From positions 65,348,128 through 65,412,127 of the forward strand of contig NC_080067.1 in NCBI RefSeq assembly GCF_949987535.1: a DNA stretch of 64,000 nt. Direction: 5' to 3'. A model generated the notes under the pieces. The model ran no database searches, was not told where the DNA came from, and saw nothing but the letters and a program-made list of their open reading frames with translations. The stretch comes from Balaenoptera acutorostrata. Its lineage: Eukaryota; Chordata; Mammalia; Artiodactyla; Balaenopteridae. How positions within the stretch are numbered: the stretch's first letter is position 1; each line of letters begins with the position of its first letter. The position numbers were made by a program, and so were the translations under genes. This document shows positions 1-9,985 of this stretch, in pieces.

Positions 1-217
1 CAATTTCAATTTTTAAATTCCTGACTTGTTTGCCAGAGAGAACAAAATCCAGAAGGCCCCCTTTTCTTATGTAGTTCTTAACTCTTATGTGAGGAAACTA
101 CCTAACAATTGGATTTGCAGCCAACTAAAGGATTTTTCCAGTAATTATATAGGTCATTGTAAGGAAAAGAAATGTGGCCTAGTAGTTTAATGCGCATATA
201 TCATGTGAAAATGCATA

Positions 218-300
218 TTTTTGATTCAGTAGGTCTGCATTTCTAATGAGCTCTCAGGTGGCCTGGGGGCTGAAGCTGCGGTCCACGGACCTCACTTGCA
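218..300 (+). mobile_element. MER5-type hAT-Charlie MITE, 3' part
   Basis: The stretch matches the second half of MER5A/B: GATTCAGTAGGTCTG, then TTTCTAATGAGCTCTCAGGTG and a decayed form of the usual 'gaccacactttgag' end. The 5' half is missing. A MIR follows directly. The element is non-autonomous and has no coding capacity. Confidence 0.6.
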
Positions 301-460
301 GTAGTTAGGCCTAGTGGACAGAGTGAGGCTCTGGAATTGGAGGGACTTGATTCAAGTCCTGGCTCTTCTGTTTACTGTGACTTTGGGCAAGCTACTTGGC
401 CCCTATGAGCCTCAGTTTCTTCATCCTTAAAATGAGGATAGTAATATGTATCTTACTGAA
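301..460 (+). mobile_element. MIR SINE fragment
   Basis: The tRNA-related part (GAGGCTCTGGAATTGG, TTCAAGTCCTGGCTCT) is followed by the conserved core TTTGGGCAAGCTACTTGG and CTCAGTTTCTTCATCC. It is diverged and the 3' end is incomplete. MIR is an ancient mammalian SINE. Confidence 0.8.
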
Positions 461-489
461 AGCCAAGGGAATTGACTTGCAACGAACTG

Positions 490-1012
490 GCCTTCTTCCT
501 CTCCATACTACTGCCTGATCAATCTTCCTAAGGTCTCCCTCCACTCAGAAACTTTCCAGTGAGCCTCACTGCCTGGTGAATCATGTACAAACTCCTCCCT
601 TTGAGCCTCAAACCTTCAATGGTATAGCCAAAGTCACCTTTCTAACTTGATCTCTCCTTACTTCCTACTCACACCTTATATGTAACCAACACATTAGATT
701 TCCTATTTCTTCTTCTTGATTCAGCTTTGTTCCACCCAGTCTTCATCATATCTATTTCATTCTTCCTTTAAGTCCCTTTTCCCATCCAGGTTCTTAACAG
801 GAGTGTTTTCCTGCTCTCTATCTCCTCTCATTCCTAACTGCCACACCTATCTAGATACGTCTCTCTGGATTGGAATTCTCATAACACTGTTTACATCTAT
901 GGATGGTTTCTTTTGTATTCTTTCTTATGTTTTAGTTATTTCTACAATGATCTCATATCCTATTAGACTCTTAAGTTCCTTGAGAATGGGGATCGGGTAT
1001 TGTTCCGATATC
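490..1012 (+). mobile_element. L2 LINE 3' fragment, sense
   Basis: This is pyrimidine-rich sequence typical of the end of L2 ORF2 (CTTCCTAAGGTCTCCC, AAACTCCTCCCTTTGAGCCT). It ends with the diagnostic L2 segment TTAGACTCTTAAGTTCCTTG followed by AGAATGGGGATCGGG. An open frame of about 100 codons here is not intact L2 protein. Confidence 0.65.
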
Positions 1013-1014
1013 AC

Positions 1015-1225
1015 GGTAGTAAGACCATAACTTTGGGGCACACAGACCTGGGTACATACCTCAGCTCTACCATTTACCAGAACAAGTCTCCTAACCTGTC
1101 TCAGCTCCAGTTTTCTCATCTTTAAAGTAGGGGCCAATAATACCTAACTTGCAGAGTTACTGGCAAGAAATGTTGTACATATAAAATACCTCACACAGTA
1201 ACAAGCACATAGTAAGAGCTCATGT
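1015..1225 (+). mobile_element. MIR SINE
   Basis: MIR core and tail are present: ACCATTTACCAGAACAAG, CTCAGCTCCAGTTTTCTCATC, AATAATACCTAACTTGCAGAG and a final CAAGCACATAGTAAGAGCTC. It follows the L2 fragment directly. Confidence 0.85.
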
Positions 1226-1471
1226 GAGTGAAACTGAGTAGATTAGAACTGACCATGTAATCCCAACAGAACTCAGACATGTATTCTAGCATATGAACAA
1301 CTGAACCCAAGCCCAGGCTTCCAATTTATAAGAACATTTTAACATTTTCTTTTCTGGCTATGTGTATATCAGTGTTAAGTCTTATCAGAATATTCCATAT
1401 TCAGCCCTCTTCAAATCAAAGTACATTTGTTGATCTAGCTCCCAGTGAGTATAGTTTAAAGTGATAATGGA

Positions 1472-1600
1472 AAGGTAACATAGTATGGTTTAAAAAAAAA
1501 ATCATATGGTTTATAGTTAAACCTGGGTTTGAATCCAAACTGCCACTCTCTTGCAATTTCCTAATCTCTCCAAACTATAACAATCTCAGAAGTTAGATTT
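1472..1600 (+). mobile_element. MIR SINE fragment
   Basis: The B-box region is readable (AACCTGGGTTTGAATCC) and is followed by a decayed core (CTGCCACTCTCTTGC, CTCTCCAAACTATAA). An A-run of about 10 interrupts the 5' part. The 3' half is not recognisable. Confidence 0.6.
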
Positions 1601-1768
1601 GGGATGTTTTCACTTTCTTCCTTGTATTTGTCTATATTTTGGGGATTTTTTAAAATAAAGAGCATATTATTTCTATAGCCTAGAAACAATAAAAATACTA
1701 TCATGAGTGACAGCAATAACTTTCAATGCTCCAAATCTCCACTTTTGTAAACTGAATTCATATTTTTA

Positions 1769-1803
1769 TATATGTGTGTGTGTGTGTATATATATATATT
1801 TTT
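1769..1803. repeat. (TG)n/(TA)n microsatellite
   Basis: A TATATG run grades into about seven TG units and then TATATATATAT. It is a simple alternating purine-pyrimidine tract. Confidence 0.95.
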
Positions 1804-1926
1804 TCTTTATTTGTTTGACTGTTCAGGGCCCTTGTGGATTTAAATGTTTTGCTTATTTCAGTAATTGCTAAGGAGCAGTATACTCTTTTTATATTCTTAT
1901 CAACTAATTTTAAAAACAACTAAATA

Positions 1927-2119
1927 GGGACTTCCCTGGTGGTCCAGTGGGTAGGACTCTGTGCTCCCAGCGCAGTGGGCCCGTGTTTAATTCCTGGTCA
2001 TGGAACCAGATCCCACATGCATACCGCAACTAAGAGTCCGCATGCCACAACTAAAAGATCCCACATGCTGCAACTAAGACCCAGTGCAGCCTAAATAAAT
2101 AAATAAACAAATAAACATG
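1927..2119 (+). mobile_element. CHR-family tRNA-derived SINE
   Basis: The head GGGACTTCCCTGGTGGTCCA, the decayed B-box region GTGTTTAATTCCTGG and the tail TGCAGCCTAAATAAATAAAT identify the cetartiodactyl CHR family. It is flanked by a perfect 19-bp target-site duplication, TTTTAAAAACAACTAAATA, at 1908-1926 and 2120-2138. That is direct evidence of L1-mediated insertion. The middle is shorter than in the longer copies at 26 and 36 kb. Confidence 0.95.
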
Positions 2120-2138
2120 TTTTAAAAACAACTAAATA

Positions 2139-3164
2139 TATCAATAAACTGTATCACCATTCAGTTTAAGATGGGGGACAAATAATTTTTTTATAACTAA
2201 AAGTTAAATTTTGTCAATGTAACCAAATTTCACTCAATGCCTGGACACAGCGTGAGAGATAGAACCAAGTTCTATCTAAACTTAAGGCAGTCAAAGCCAA
2301 AGTCACGGCCATAGTCAGTATGTTGTTTTGTTAATGTGGGTAAAGAGGACTTAAAAAAAAAAAAAAAAAAGAAGAATATGGGGCAAATCTTGTTTTAATC
2401 AGGGAGTATATGGAAAGAAAATTAAATGCCTATATTAAAACCTATTCTTTCAGACTAAAAATAACATTTTCCCTCAGCCTCAAGAGACAATCATAAAACA
2501 ATGGCTCATAGTGCTTTTAGAACAGGAACTGAAGTTATGTACTGTACATGTATTGTCCTACGCAGGAGGAAGGCAATGTTTAAAGCTGCTGTCACCTCCT
2601 GGAAAAAAAAAGAATGGAAAAAAAAAAACTGGGATTCTCAGTCAAGTATGTATGCATTTTCTGTTTTTCTGTCTTGTGGGTCTTTATTGCTAAAAATATT
2701 TTTATGAAATTGCTCTGTGCTTCTTTAAGCTTCGTGTGGTCTTGTTTGCTTGTTCTCAAAGCTCAAACCATGACATAGTTATGAAACATCTTGAGTTATT
2801 AAAAGTAGAGAAACTGTACTGTGTTTGTGAACTGAACAGCAGACCAAGCAATGTCTTCGAAAAGAAAGATCTGATTTTGTATAAAAAAATGTTCTTCTTC
2901 ATTATAAGCTAAAATGATGATTCCAGGACAAGAGACAGAAATTATCACTTGAAAGCTGTAACGTTGACACTGTCTACATGGCTGTAAATGAAGTAGAGAT
3001 TGGTTTCTATTTCTTGGCCTATTTGGCCTTATTGAGTGATCAAATCTTGAAAAGTCACCTTGAGATTTAAGTTACCAGTCTGCAGCATACTGATGATGAA
3101 CTTAATAACAAAGAGATATTTAATTTCACTTCCTGAGGCATAAACACAAACTGAGACACACGCC
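2139..3164. other. Unique intergenic/intronic sequence
   Basis: I see no gene or firm repeat. There is an A-run near 2353-2370 and short A-runs near 2605-2630. Open frames here are short and show no protein similarity I recognise. Confidence 0.6.
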
Positions 3165-3565
3165 ATCAAATGGTTAAGAGCATGGGCTTCAATTTAGACT
3201 CACATGAATGTGAGCCCTGGGTCTACCCCTGCTAACCATATGTGATCTTTGGCAACTTAACCTCATGAAGTCTGTTTCCTCATCTGTAATGTGGGGATTT
3301 ATATCATATTTCATCAGAGTTAAGATGCACATTCTTTCACATTTTAACATCTCTGATATCAGAATACATCTTAGAACTGATGATTTGTCTTGGTTTAAAT
3401 AGTAAAGCTTTTTTCTTTCTTACTAGTACATAAATTGTGGAATTTACAATCTATGACATTTGAGATTCAATTAAGTAATATATACTTCATAGAGTTGTCC
3501 TGAGATATAAATAATGATATAAAACCTAGAACCTGGCCCACAGAAGACTCTCAATAAATAATACC
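3165..3565 (+). mobile_element. MIR SINE split by about 170 bp
   Basis: The 5' MIR part (GGTTAAGAGCATGGGCTTC ... CTCATCTGTAATGTGGGG) runs to about 3310. The 3' MIR part (CATAGAGTTGTCCTGAG ... ACCTGGCCCACAGAAGACTC, CAATAAATAATACC) resumes near 3480. The DNA between looks like a separate insertion that I could not classify. It includes ATTTTAACATCTCTGATATC and AACTGATGATTTGTC. Confidence 0.7.
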
Positions 3566-3908
3566 CATTAATGTTGTACAGTATGATTTTCATAATTGCT
3601 GGCATTTTCCTGTCCTTTAGTCATAATTTTTGTTTGCCAAAACTGGAAGTTAGTTTCTTTGCAAAATCCTAGTGTTGGAATAGTCTGCCTACTGAATTGT
3701 TCATCAAATTTCCTCTAATTTCTCTGGCAGCAAGATATTGACCCTAAGGGTATAAATCTGAAACATGATCAAAATAAAGGTTTGTGAAAGTCCACACTGA
3801 TTTGTCAGATTAAGTTGTCTGCAGACAAAAAGAGGAGTAAAGAGGGAGCATGCTTCACCAGCTCCTGGCCCGTGGTTAGCACTACAGCAGTGTTGTAGAG
3901 AGGCAGCA
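3566..3908. other. Unique sequence
   Basis: Nothing recognisable. A reverse-strand open frame of 76 codons here has no known similarity. Confidence 0.55.
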
Positions 3909-3909
3909 G

Positions 3910-4115
3910 CATGCACAGAATGGTTAAATAGCACAGATTCTGAGCTAAACTAGCTGAGTTCAAATCTTGGCTCTTCTGTTTACAAGCTGTGTAACACTGG
4001 ACAAGTTACTTAACCTCTCTGTGGCCTCCATTTCCTCCTAGGGTTGTTGTGAAAATGAAATGAGAGCTGTCTATAGAGAATGCTTTGTAAGTTTTTGCTA
4101 TTATTGAAAATACAC
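3910..4115 (+). mobile_element. MIR SINE
   Basis: It is nearly full length: AATGGTTAAATAGCACAGAT, GAGTTCAAATCTTGGCTC, TTACAAGCTGTGTAACACTG, ACAAGTTACTTAACCTCTCT, GGGTTGTTGTGAAAATG and the decayed tail. Confidence 0.9.
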
Positions 4116-5227
4116 CCTTCTTGTGTTTAAGTTCCTTAAAAAGGTCTGAGTTTTCTGATACTAAAAGGGAATAGTCTAATCAATTTACTTTTCAAGAAGG
4201 CAACTGTTATAATTCTGACTATTAGAGGCTTATATATAAATATATGTTTATATGTTGTATAAAACATATAACACACAAACAGTGCCTTTGTGGTATTTGT
4301 AATCATGTGACCCAACTGATAAAACTAGTCTACCTATCAGCAAACACATGATTGGAAAAAAAATCAAATAAGTCTGAGGTTGCTTCCAACAGCCTCTGGG
4401 GTGTCCGTATAATATCTTGTTATGGCTTAAAATTCAGTATAATATAGGTCAACCTGTACCCGTTATGATTAAGAATTTTAAAATGGACAGCCTCCTTCTA
4501 ACATTTGTTCACTTGTAACCTATATTATTCTAATTTTTTATAGTTGTGAACATGATTGTTGTGCCTAGAACAACTATGGCCATCAAGCAAGTATCTCTAA
4601 GCACTGAGATTGGGCATGGCTTTTAACTTATTGATCACACCTTTAAATATAGAGAATAAACTCTGAAATGAAATAAAGCTTACCAATAGTTAGTCATTAT
4701 TTTTTGAGTGGTAATTATGTGGTAATTCACTTGAATAATTGTAATCAGTATTATTTTTTCATAACCAAAGCACATTTTTAGCTTTTCTCTTTCTCTCTGT
4801 TCAAATTTTGTTCACTCTCTAATGTCTGTCATTAGTGTCAATATCAAGAGACTACAGCACAGTGTGTTAGAATTTTGGTGTCCCAACAACTTGCCTCCAA
4901 AACCCAGTCTGTCACTCAATTAACCCCCAAAATCTTTGATAAGATTCGTTCTTGCTTATGTCATAGGTCTGATAAGGGCTGGGTGGCCTTCCTTTATCCT
5001 GTAGCTCTGCTATCTAATGCATGCTTTCCACAGTCATCCTTGTAGGGAAAGCAGAACGTGGAGGGAACCAGTCCTGGAAATGACTTACGTCACTTCCATC
5101 CAATTCCATTAGCTAAAACAGAGTCACACGACTCGAACCGAATTACAAGGGAGGCTGGTAAATACCAACTTCCTACTTGCCCAGCTAGAAAAAATAGTGT
5201 GGTGAATACACAGCATTTTCTCTGCCA
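4116..5227. other. Unique AT-rich sequence
   Basis: I see no gene or classifiable repeat. There is a small ATAT-rich patch at about 4230-4270. Confidence 0.55.
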
Positions 5228-5410
5228 CAGCACTTACTAACTGTATTACTTTAAGCAAGTTACTTAACTTCTCAGAGCCTCAGTTTTCTCATTTGCAAAG
5301 TGGTGGTAATAATACCTATCTTGCAAAGCTTCTATGAGGATGAATGAGGAAAGGAGTGTAGAGCATGTGGCATATGATAAGTACTCCATAAAATTGTTAT
5401 GTTTTATTAC
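5228..5410 (+). mobile_element. MIR SINE, core and 3' part
   Basis: The conserved core CACTTACTAACTGTATTAC, AGCAAGTTACTTAACTTCTC and CTCAGTTTTCTCATTTGC is followed by AATAATACCTATCTTGC and the tail up to GATAAGTACTCCATAAA. The tRNA head is absent. Confidence 0.9.
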
Positions 5411-5805
5411 TAATAATCAATAGTTTCTCCCTAAAACACATACATGCATAGAACCCAAGCCATTAGCACCCAAGTTCTTTGGTCCTCACTGGTTTAGCTC
5501 TCTACTGATCATCTAGCTCCTGCCCAGCTTGCTGGGAGTGCAGGACTCAAGGCAGCTGAGACTCTTGGCCACGGGACTGATGTCAGCTACAAGGGTCATA
5601 CTACAGGAACTGGGGTAAGGAGAAACCAAAGCCAGAGCAGTACACTGAAAATGGGCTCTATGTTCTCCAGGAATCTTGGAGGGGGAAACTGAGGGGATGA
5701 ATTAAAGGGGTGGAGGACAGAGGGGAGAACTCACCAGTTGTGTCAACTTATGCTCGAATGGACCCCAAGTCCCAAGATGGCAGCTGCAAGAAAGGGGAAA
5801 AAATG
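5411..5805. other. Unique sequence
   Basis: Moderately GC-richer than its surroundings, with no recognisable gene or repeat. Confidence 0.5.
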
Positions 5806-6020
5806 AACACATACTGAGTACTTACAATGTAGCAGGCATCATGCTGGGGCTTTCACACAAGTGACCTCATTTAATTCTCACAAAGATCCTTAGGTAAGAA
5901 ACATTAACCCCTGTTTCCAGTATGGTCAAAATAACTCACCCAAATTTACACAGCTAGTAAGTGACATAGTTGGGATCGGGTCTTCAAAATCCTAATGCAG
6001 TGCTCTTTGTACTACACCAC
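5806..6020 (-). mobile_element. MIR SINE, reverse orientation
   Basis: In plus-strand reading the order is ACTGAGTACTTACAATGTAG, GACCTCATTTAATTCTCACA, TTACACAGCTAGTAAGTGAC, then TTTGTACTACACCACCAC. This is the reverse complement of MIR from tail to head. Confidence 0.85.
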
Positions 6021-6790
6021 CACTTTATGTCTCCCAGTGATGCTGAATTGTGCTGAGGACCAGCAGATCTCAGCGAATAGACAGGAAGCTTATCCTCCTC
6101 AGGAAAGCAGGAAGTAGATCCATTAACCTCCTCAAGCAATCCCCTCTACCCCTACTTCTCACATGACCAGAACAGCTTAGAGTACAATGGGAGACCCCTC
6201 CCAAACACATACAAATATACCCCTATCTGCTTGCTAATATTTGAAATTAATTTCACTGAGGGAGGCAATGAGTTTGTGGATGGGTTTCCATTAACATGTA
6301 TGTGATATCATTTCTTTTGGGGGGTACACGGAGGGTGGAATGATTTTTTTGAATAGAGCAAGGACTTGGATGGAGAAAACTGCCACAGCTCCTTGATTTC
6401 ACCGGAAAATGACCCAGAAGAACTTCTGAGTCCCCTGTAGCCATGTAAGCCTAGAATATGGTGGGAACAAGTTCCATAGAACAGTCTCACAAAGTGAACC
6501 CTGAGTACCATGCCATAAAGTACCCTCAGGGTATCCAAATATATTTAGACAAACCAAAGGATTTGGTACTCGGCATTTTACAGGAACAATACGAAGACAG
6601 AATTACATCTGCAGCAGTATAACTGAAATGAATATAAGACCAGGTTTTTCCAATCTGTCAAAATAAATTTACTTGGAATTGTGAGCAGCATGAACTCTGT
6701 AAGTTACAGTCTCTGCCTCTATTTTTAACACGTTAGGATTCTACCCACTGATTTGGGCTGATTCTATTCTACTGAAGTATAATAGTTCAT
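6021..6790. other. Unique sequence before L1
   Basis: No gene or repeat recognised. Two overlapping reverse frames of 63 and 76 codons lie at 6253-6538 but have no known similarity and no promoter context. Confidence 0.5.
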
Positions 6791-7741
6791 AAGATGCTCA
6801 ACATCACTAACGATCAGAGAAATGCAAATCAAAACTACAATGAGGTACCACCTCACGCCGGTCAGAATGGCCATCATTTAAAAGTCCACAAATAACAAAT
6901 GCCAGAGAGGGTGTGGCAAAAAGGGAACTCTCCTACACTGTTGGTGGGAATGTAAGTTGGTGCAGCCACTGTGGAAAACAGTATGGAGGTTCCTCAGAAA
7001 ACTAAAAATAGAATTACCATATGATCCGGCAATCCCACTCCTGTGCATAAATCTAGACAAAACTATAATTCAAAAAGATACATGTACCCCTATGTTCATA
7101 GCAGCACTATTCACAATAGCCAAGACATGGAAACAATCTAAATGTCCATCGACAGATGAATGGATAAAGAAGATGTGGTACATATATACAGTGGACTACT
7201 ACTTGGCCATAAAAAAGAACGAAATAATGCCGTTTGCAGCAACAAGGGTGCAACTAGAGATTATCATACTAAGTGAACTCAGAAAGAGAAAGATAAATAC
7301 CATATGATATCACTTACATGTGAAATCTAAAATATGACACAAATGAACCTATCTATGAAACAGAAACAGAATCACAGACATAGAGAACAGACTGGTAGTT
7401 GCCAAGGGGGAGGGGGTTGGGGAAGGGATGGAGTAGGAGGTTGGGGTTCGCAGATGTGAGCTTTTATATATAGAATGGATAAACAACAAGGTCCTACTGT
7501 ATAGCAGAGAGAACTATATTCAGTATCCTATGATAAACCATAATGGAAAAGAATATTAAAAAAAGAATGTATATGTATGTATAACTGAATGTATATGTAT
7601 GTATAACTGAATCACTTTGCTGTACAGCAGAAATTAACACAACTATACTTCAATTTAAAAAATAATAAAGGGAAAAAGTACAGATGGTAGTACAAAAATA
7701 TTAAAAATAACTATACTTTTTAAGTTCAAAAAAAAAAAAAC
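6791..7741 (+). mobile_element. L1 LINE, 5'-truncated (ORF2 C-terminus plus 3' UTR)
   Basis: The insertion begins at AAGATGCTCAACATCACTAA inside ORF2. It contains the open C-terminal remnant at 6957-7307, which keeps the L1 signature [10 protein letters not shown] and FTIAKTWKQSKCPSTDEW. It continues through the cetartiodactyl L1 3' UTR (TATAGCAGAGAGAACTATAT, TGAATCACTTTGCTGTACAG) to an A-run at 7729-7740. A short TSD, AGTTCAT, lies at 6784-6790 and 7742-7748. Only the last part of ORF2 is present, so it is dead. Confidence 0.92.
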
Positions 7742-7884
7742 AGTTCATGACCCAAGATGCCTCTCTTACTTGCAATATATTTTAGGACTCCTTTGTCATT
7801 TCTGTGAAATGGTGTCTTCCTTACTATTACTTTTCATGGATACTACTTAGAACAGGGTTTTCACAGTCTACATTGTACTGAGAT

Positions 7885-8105
7885 GCAATTCAGTGTAGTG
7901 GTTAGTGGTTTTGTTTGAACCCAGGCTTCATCGTGTACAAGCTGTCTAACTTTGGGCAAGTTATTCCTGTGTGCCTCAGTTTCCTCATCGGTCAAATCTG
8001 GAGGTTAATAGTGCTACTTCATAAGTTTGTTTCAAGGATTAAATAATTTAATATATGTAAAGCAATTAGAAAAGTGACTGACACGTGATAAGAGCCCAAT
8101 TCTCT
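7885..8105 (+). mobile_element. MIR SINE
   Basis: Full-length but diverged: AGTGTAGTGGTTAGTGG, GTTTGAACCCAGGCTTC, TTTGGGCAAGTTATTCCTG, CTCAGTTTCCTCATCGG, AAGGATTAAATAATTTAATA and GTGACTGACACGTGATAAG. Confidence 0.9.
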
Positions 8106-8243
8106 AACAAGGATCTCAAGGATGAGGGAAAGGGCCTGGGGGAGAGAAAATCCAAGCTGTAAACACTTTTATATCATGCAGTGGGAATGGAGAAGTGGTT
8201 AAAATTTGTCTCACTGGTCTATGCTTCCAACAGTTCAGAAACA

Positions 8244-8412
8244 AAGACCATTGCTTCTCAAATTTTACTGTGCTTATGAATCACCTGGAGATCTTGTTAA
8301 CATGAGGACCCATCTGTTAGGTCCAAGGTGCAGGTTGAGATTCTGTGTTTCTAACAGGCTTCCAGGTGACGTTGATGCTGCTGGTCTGCAGGCCTCACTT
8401 TGAGGACCCAGA
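8244..8412 (+). mobile_element. MER5A hAT-Charlie MITE
   Basis: A near-complete copy: TTGCTTCTCAAATTTTACTG, ATGAATCACCTGGAGATCTT, AACATGAGGACCCATCT, TTTCTAACAGGCTTCCAGGT, GTTGATGCTGCTGGTCTG and CTCACTTTGAGGACC. The inverted ends (TTCTCAAA near the left, TTTGAGGA at the right) are still visible. Confidence 0.9.
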
Positions 8413-9125
8413 GTCTAGAGAACACCTATTCTAATTGCCACAAAGGCTCTTTCTCTAGGACAAGAAAACTCTCCAGGGATCTTCCTTTAACTTAGTTTCT
8501 TTTGTCATTTTGGTCATGTGTCAATAACATGTTTGAAAATAAATATTGATTCTGAGGAAAAAGGCATAGATATTCTATCTTGAATTACATAAAATATTTT
8601 TAATCCTTAAGCATTTGATGATTTTTTTCCCCTTAGGATCCAAAATTGGCTTCTCCTTTCTGTTCATTAATTACAAACTAAAGGACTGAGATGTTTTTTG
8701 AGGTAGGCAAAATGTCTCCATCTGCTTTCCAAAAAGGGATGGGATCAGCAAAACCAAGCATCCTCTTGCCAAATGGTGACCTTCACCAAGCAACCAGTTC
8801 TTTAATTCTAACCTCATGCACACTTCATAGGAAATGTAAACCACATGTTTGTGTTCCACTGACAAATCATTGACATTTCTCATAAAAAGGTTTTTGATTG
8901 TTTAGGAGCTTCAAACTACCAGGCACTGTTTTGCTAAGACCAAAGTTGGGCCTTAGCAAACAGCTAAGTTGCACAGCATTCAGATCTGAAAAGTCTAAAT
9001 CCAGTCAAATGACCCTTTTTGACCTCACAGATTCAGGTTAAATTAATTTTTAATCATTTAGTCAATTTCTTCACTATCTTCTGTAGATACTTCCTCATAG
9101 AAAGTTAGGATAGTCAGAGACTTGA

Positions 9126-9128
<3 letters not shown>
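8413..9128. other. Unique sequence
   Basis: No gene or repeat recognised. Overlapping frames of 60 and 70 codons on the two strands at 8671-8883 have no supporting features. Confidence 0.5.

Positions 9129-9157
<29 letters not shown>
9129..9157. repeat. (TG)n microsatellite
   Basis: About 14 uninterrupted TG units. The tract falls inside a reverse-strand open frame as a run of Thr-His codons, which argues that the frame is spurious. Confidence 0.97.
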
Positions 9158-9160
<3 letters not shown>

Positions 9161-9319
9161 AAAACATGTCTACAAGCAAAATCAACAAGCATCATTTCTA
9201 ATCTTTTCTGAAGCCAGCAAAAAGCCCTCAGGAAGAGTGATCCATATCCCACCATCAAGTCACCTATGACTAATTCTTACTTCTAATTCCACCGAGATTA
9301 AGCCAGAGTCTTACAGGAG

Positions 9320-9985
9320 GAGTGGGCAAACTTTTTCTGTAAATAGCCATTAGTAAATATTATAGGCTTTGTGAGTTATACAGTATATTAGTTTGCTAGG
9401 GCAGCTGTAACAAAGTACCACAAACTGGGTGGTTTAAACAACAGAAAAGTATTGTCTCACAATTCTGGAGGCTAGACGTTAAGATCAAGGTGTCTGCAGG
9501 GTTGGTTCCTTCAGAGGGCTGCAAGAATCTGTCTCATGTCTCATCCCCGGCTTTTGGTGGTTTGCTGGCAATCTCTGGCATTCCTTGGCTGCATTACCCT
9601 TATCTCTGCTGTCATCTTCACGTGGTGTTCTTCCTGTGTACATGTTTCTGTCCAAATTTCCCCTTTTTATAAGGATACCAGTCATATTGGATTGGGGCCC
9701 ATTCTCCTCCAGTGTGACTCCATCCTAATTTAAGTGATTACATATGCAATGACCCTATTTCCCCAAATAAGGTCACGTTCTGAAATACTGGGGGTTAGGA
9801 CTTCAACATATGGGTTTGGTGGGGAGGGGAGAACACATTTCAACCTATAACATATAGTATCTGTCCTAGCTACTCAACTCAGCTCTTGTAATACAAAATC
9901 AGTCATAGAAAATCCATTAAAAAATGGGCATGGCCGTGTTACAGTGAAGTTTTACTTAGGAAAACAGGTGGCAGGCAGGCAAGCA
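9320..9985 (+). mobile_element. hAT-type MER element interrupted by an LTR
   Basis: The left part (GGGCAAACTTTTTCTGTAAA, AAATATTATAGGCTTTGTGA) and the right part (AGCTACTCAACTCAGCTCTT, ATGGGCATGGCCGTGTTAC, TTTTACTTAGGAAAACAGG) are contiguous in the common mammalian MER element. Here the MLT1-like LTR at 9387-9855 separates them. The 3' terminus is truncated. The exact subfamily is uncertain. Confidence 0.7.
9387..9855 (-). mobile_element. MLT1-type ERVL-MaLR solitary LTR
   Basis: Read on the minus strand this is the MaLR LTR that begins TGTTATAGG...GTTGAAGTCCTAACCCCC and ends with ...CTAGCAAACTAAT. Plus-strand landmarks are GCTAGGGCAGCTGTAACAAA, AATTCTGGAGGCTAGACG, ATTGGATTGGGGCCC and ACTTCAACATATGGG. 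The 5-bp sequence AGTAT flanks it at 9382-9386 and 9856-9860, consistent with a retroviral-type target duplication. There is no internal gag or pol sequence: it is a solo LTR fossil. Stop-free frames within it are not genes. Confidence 0.85.

Noticed and set aside
1927..2119. Possible tRNA gene from A/B-box-like sequence in SINE heads
   Set aside because: The boxes belong to tRNA-derived SINEs with A-rich tails and TSDs. No cloverleaf-competent tRNA was seen.
9387..9855. Possible intact endogenous retrovirus
   Set aside because: Only a solitary MaLR LTR is present. No internal region or coding sequence was found.
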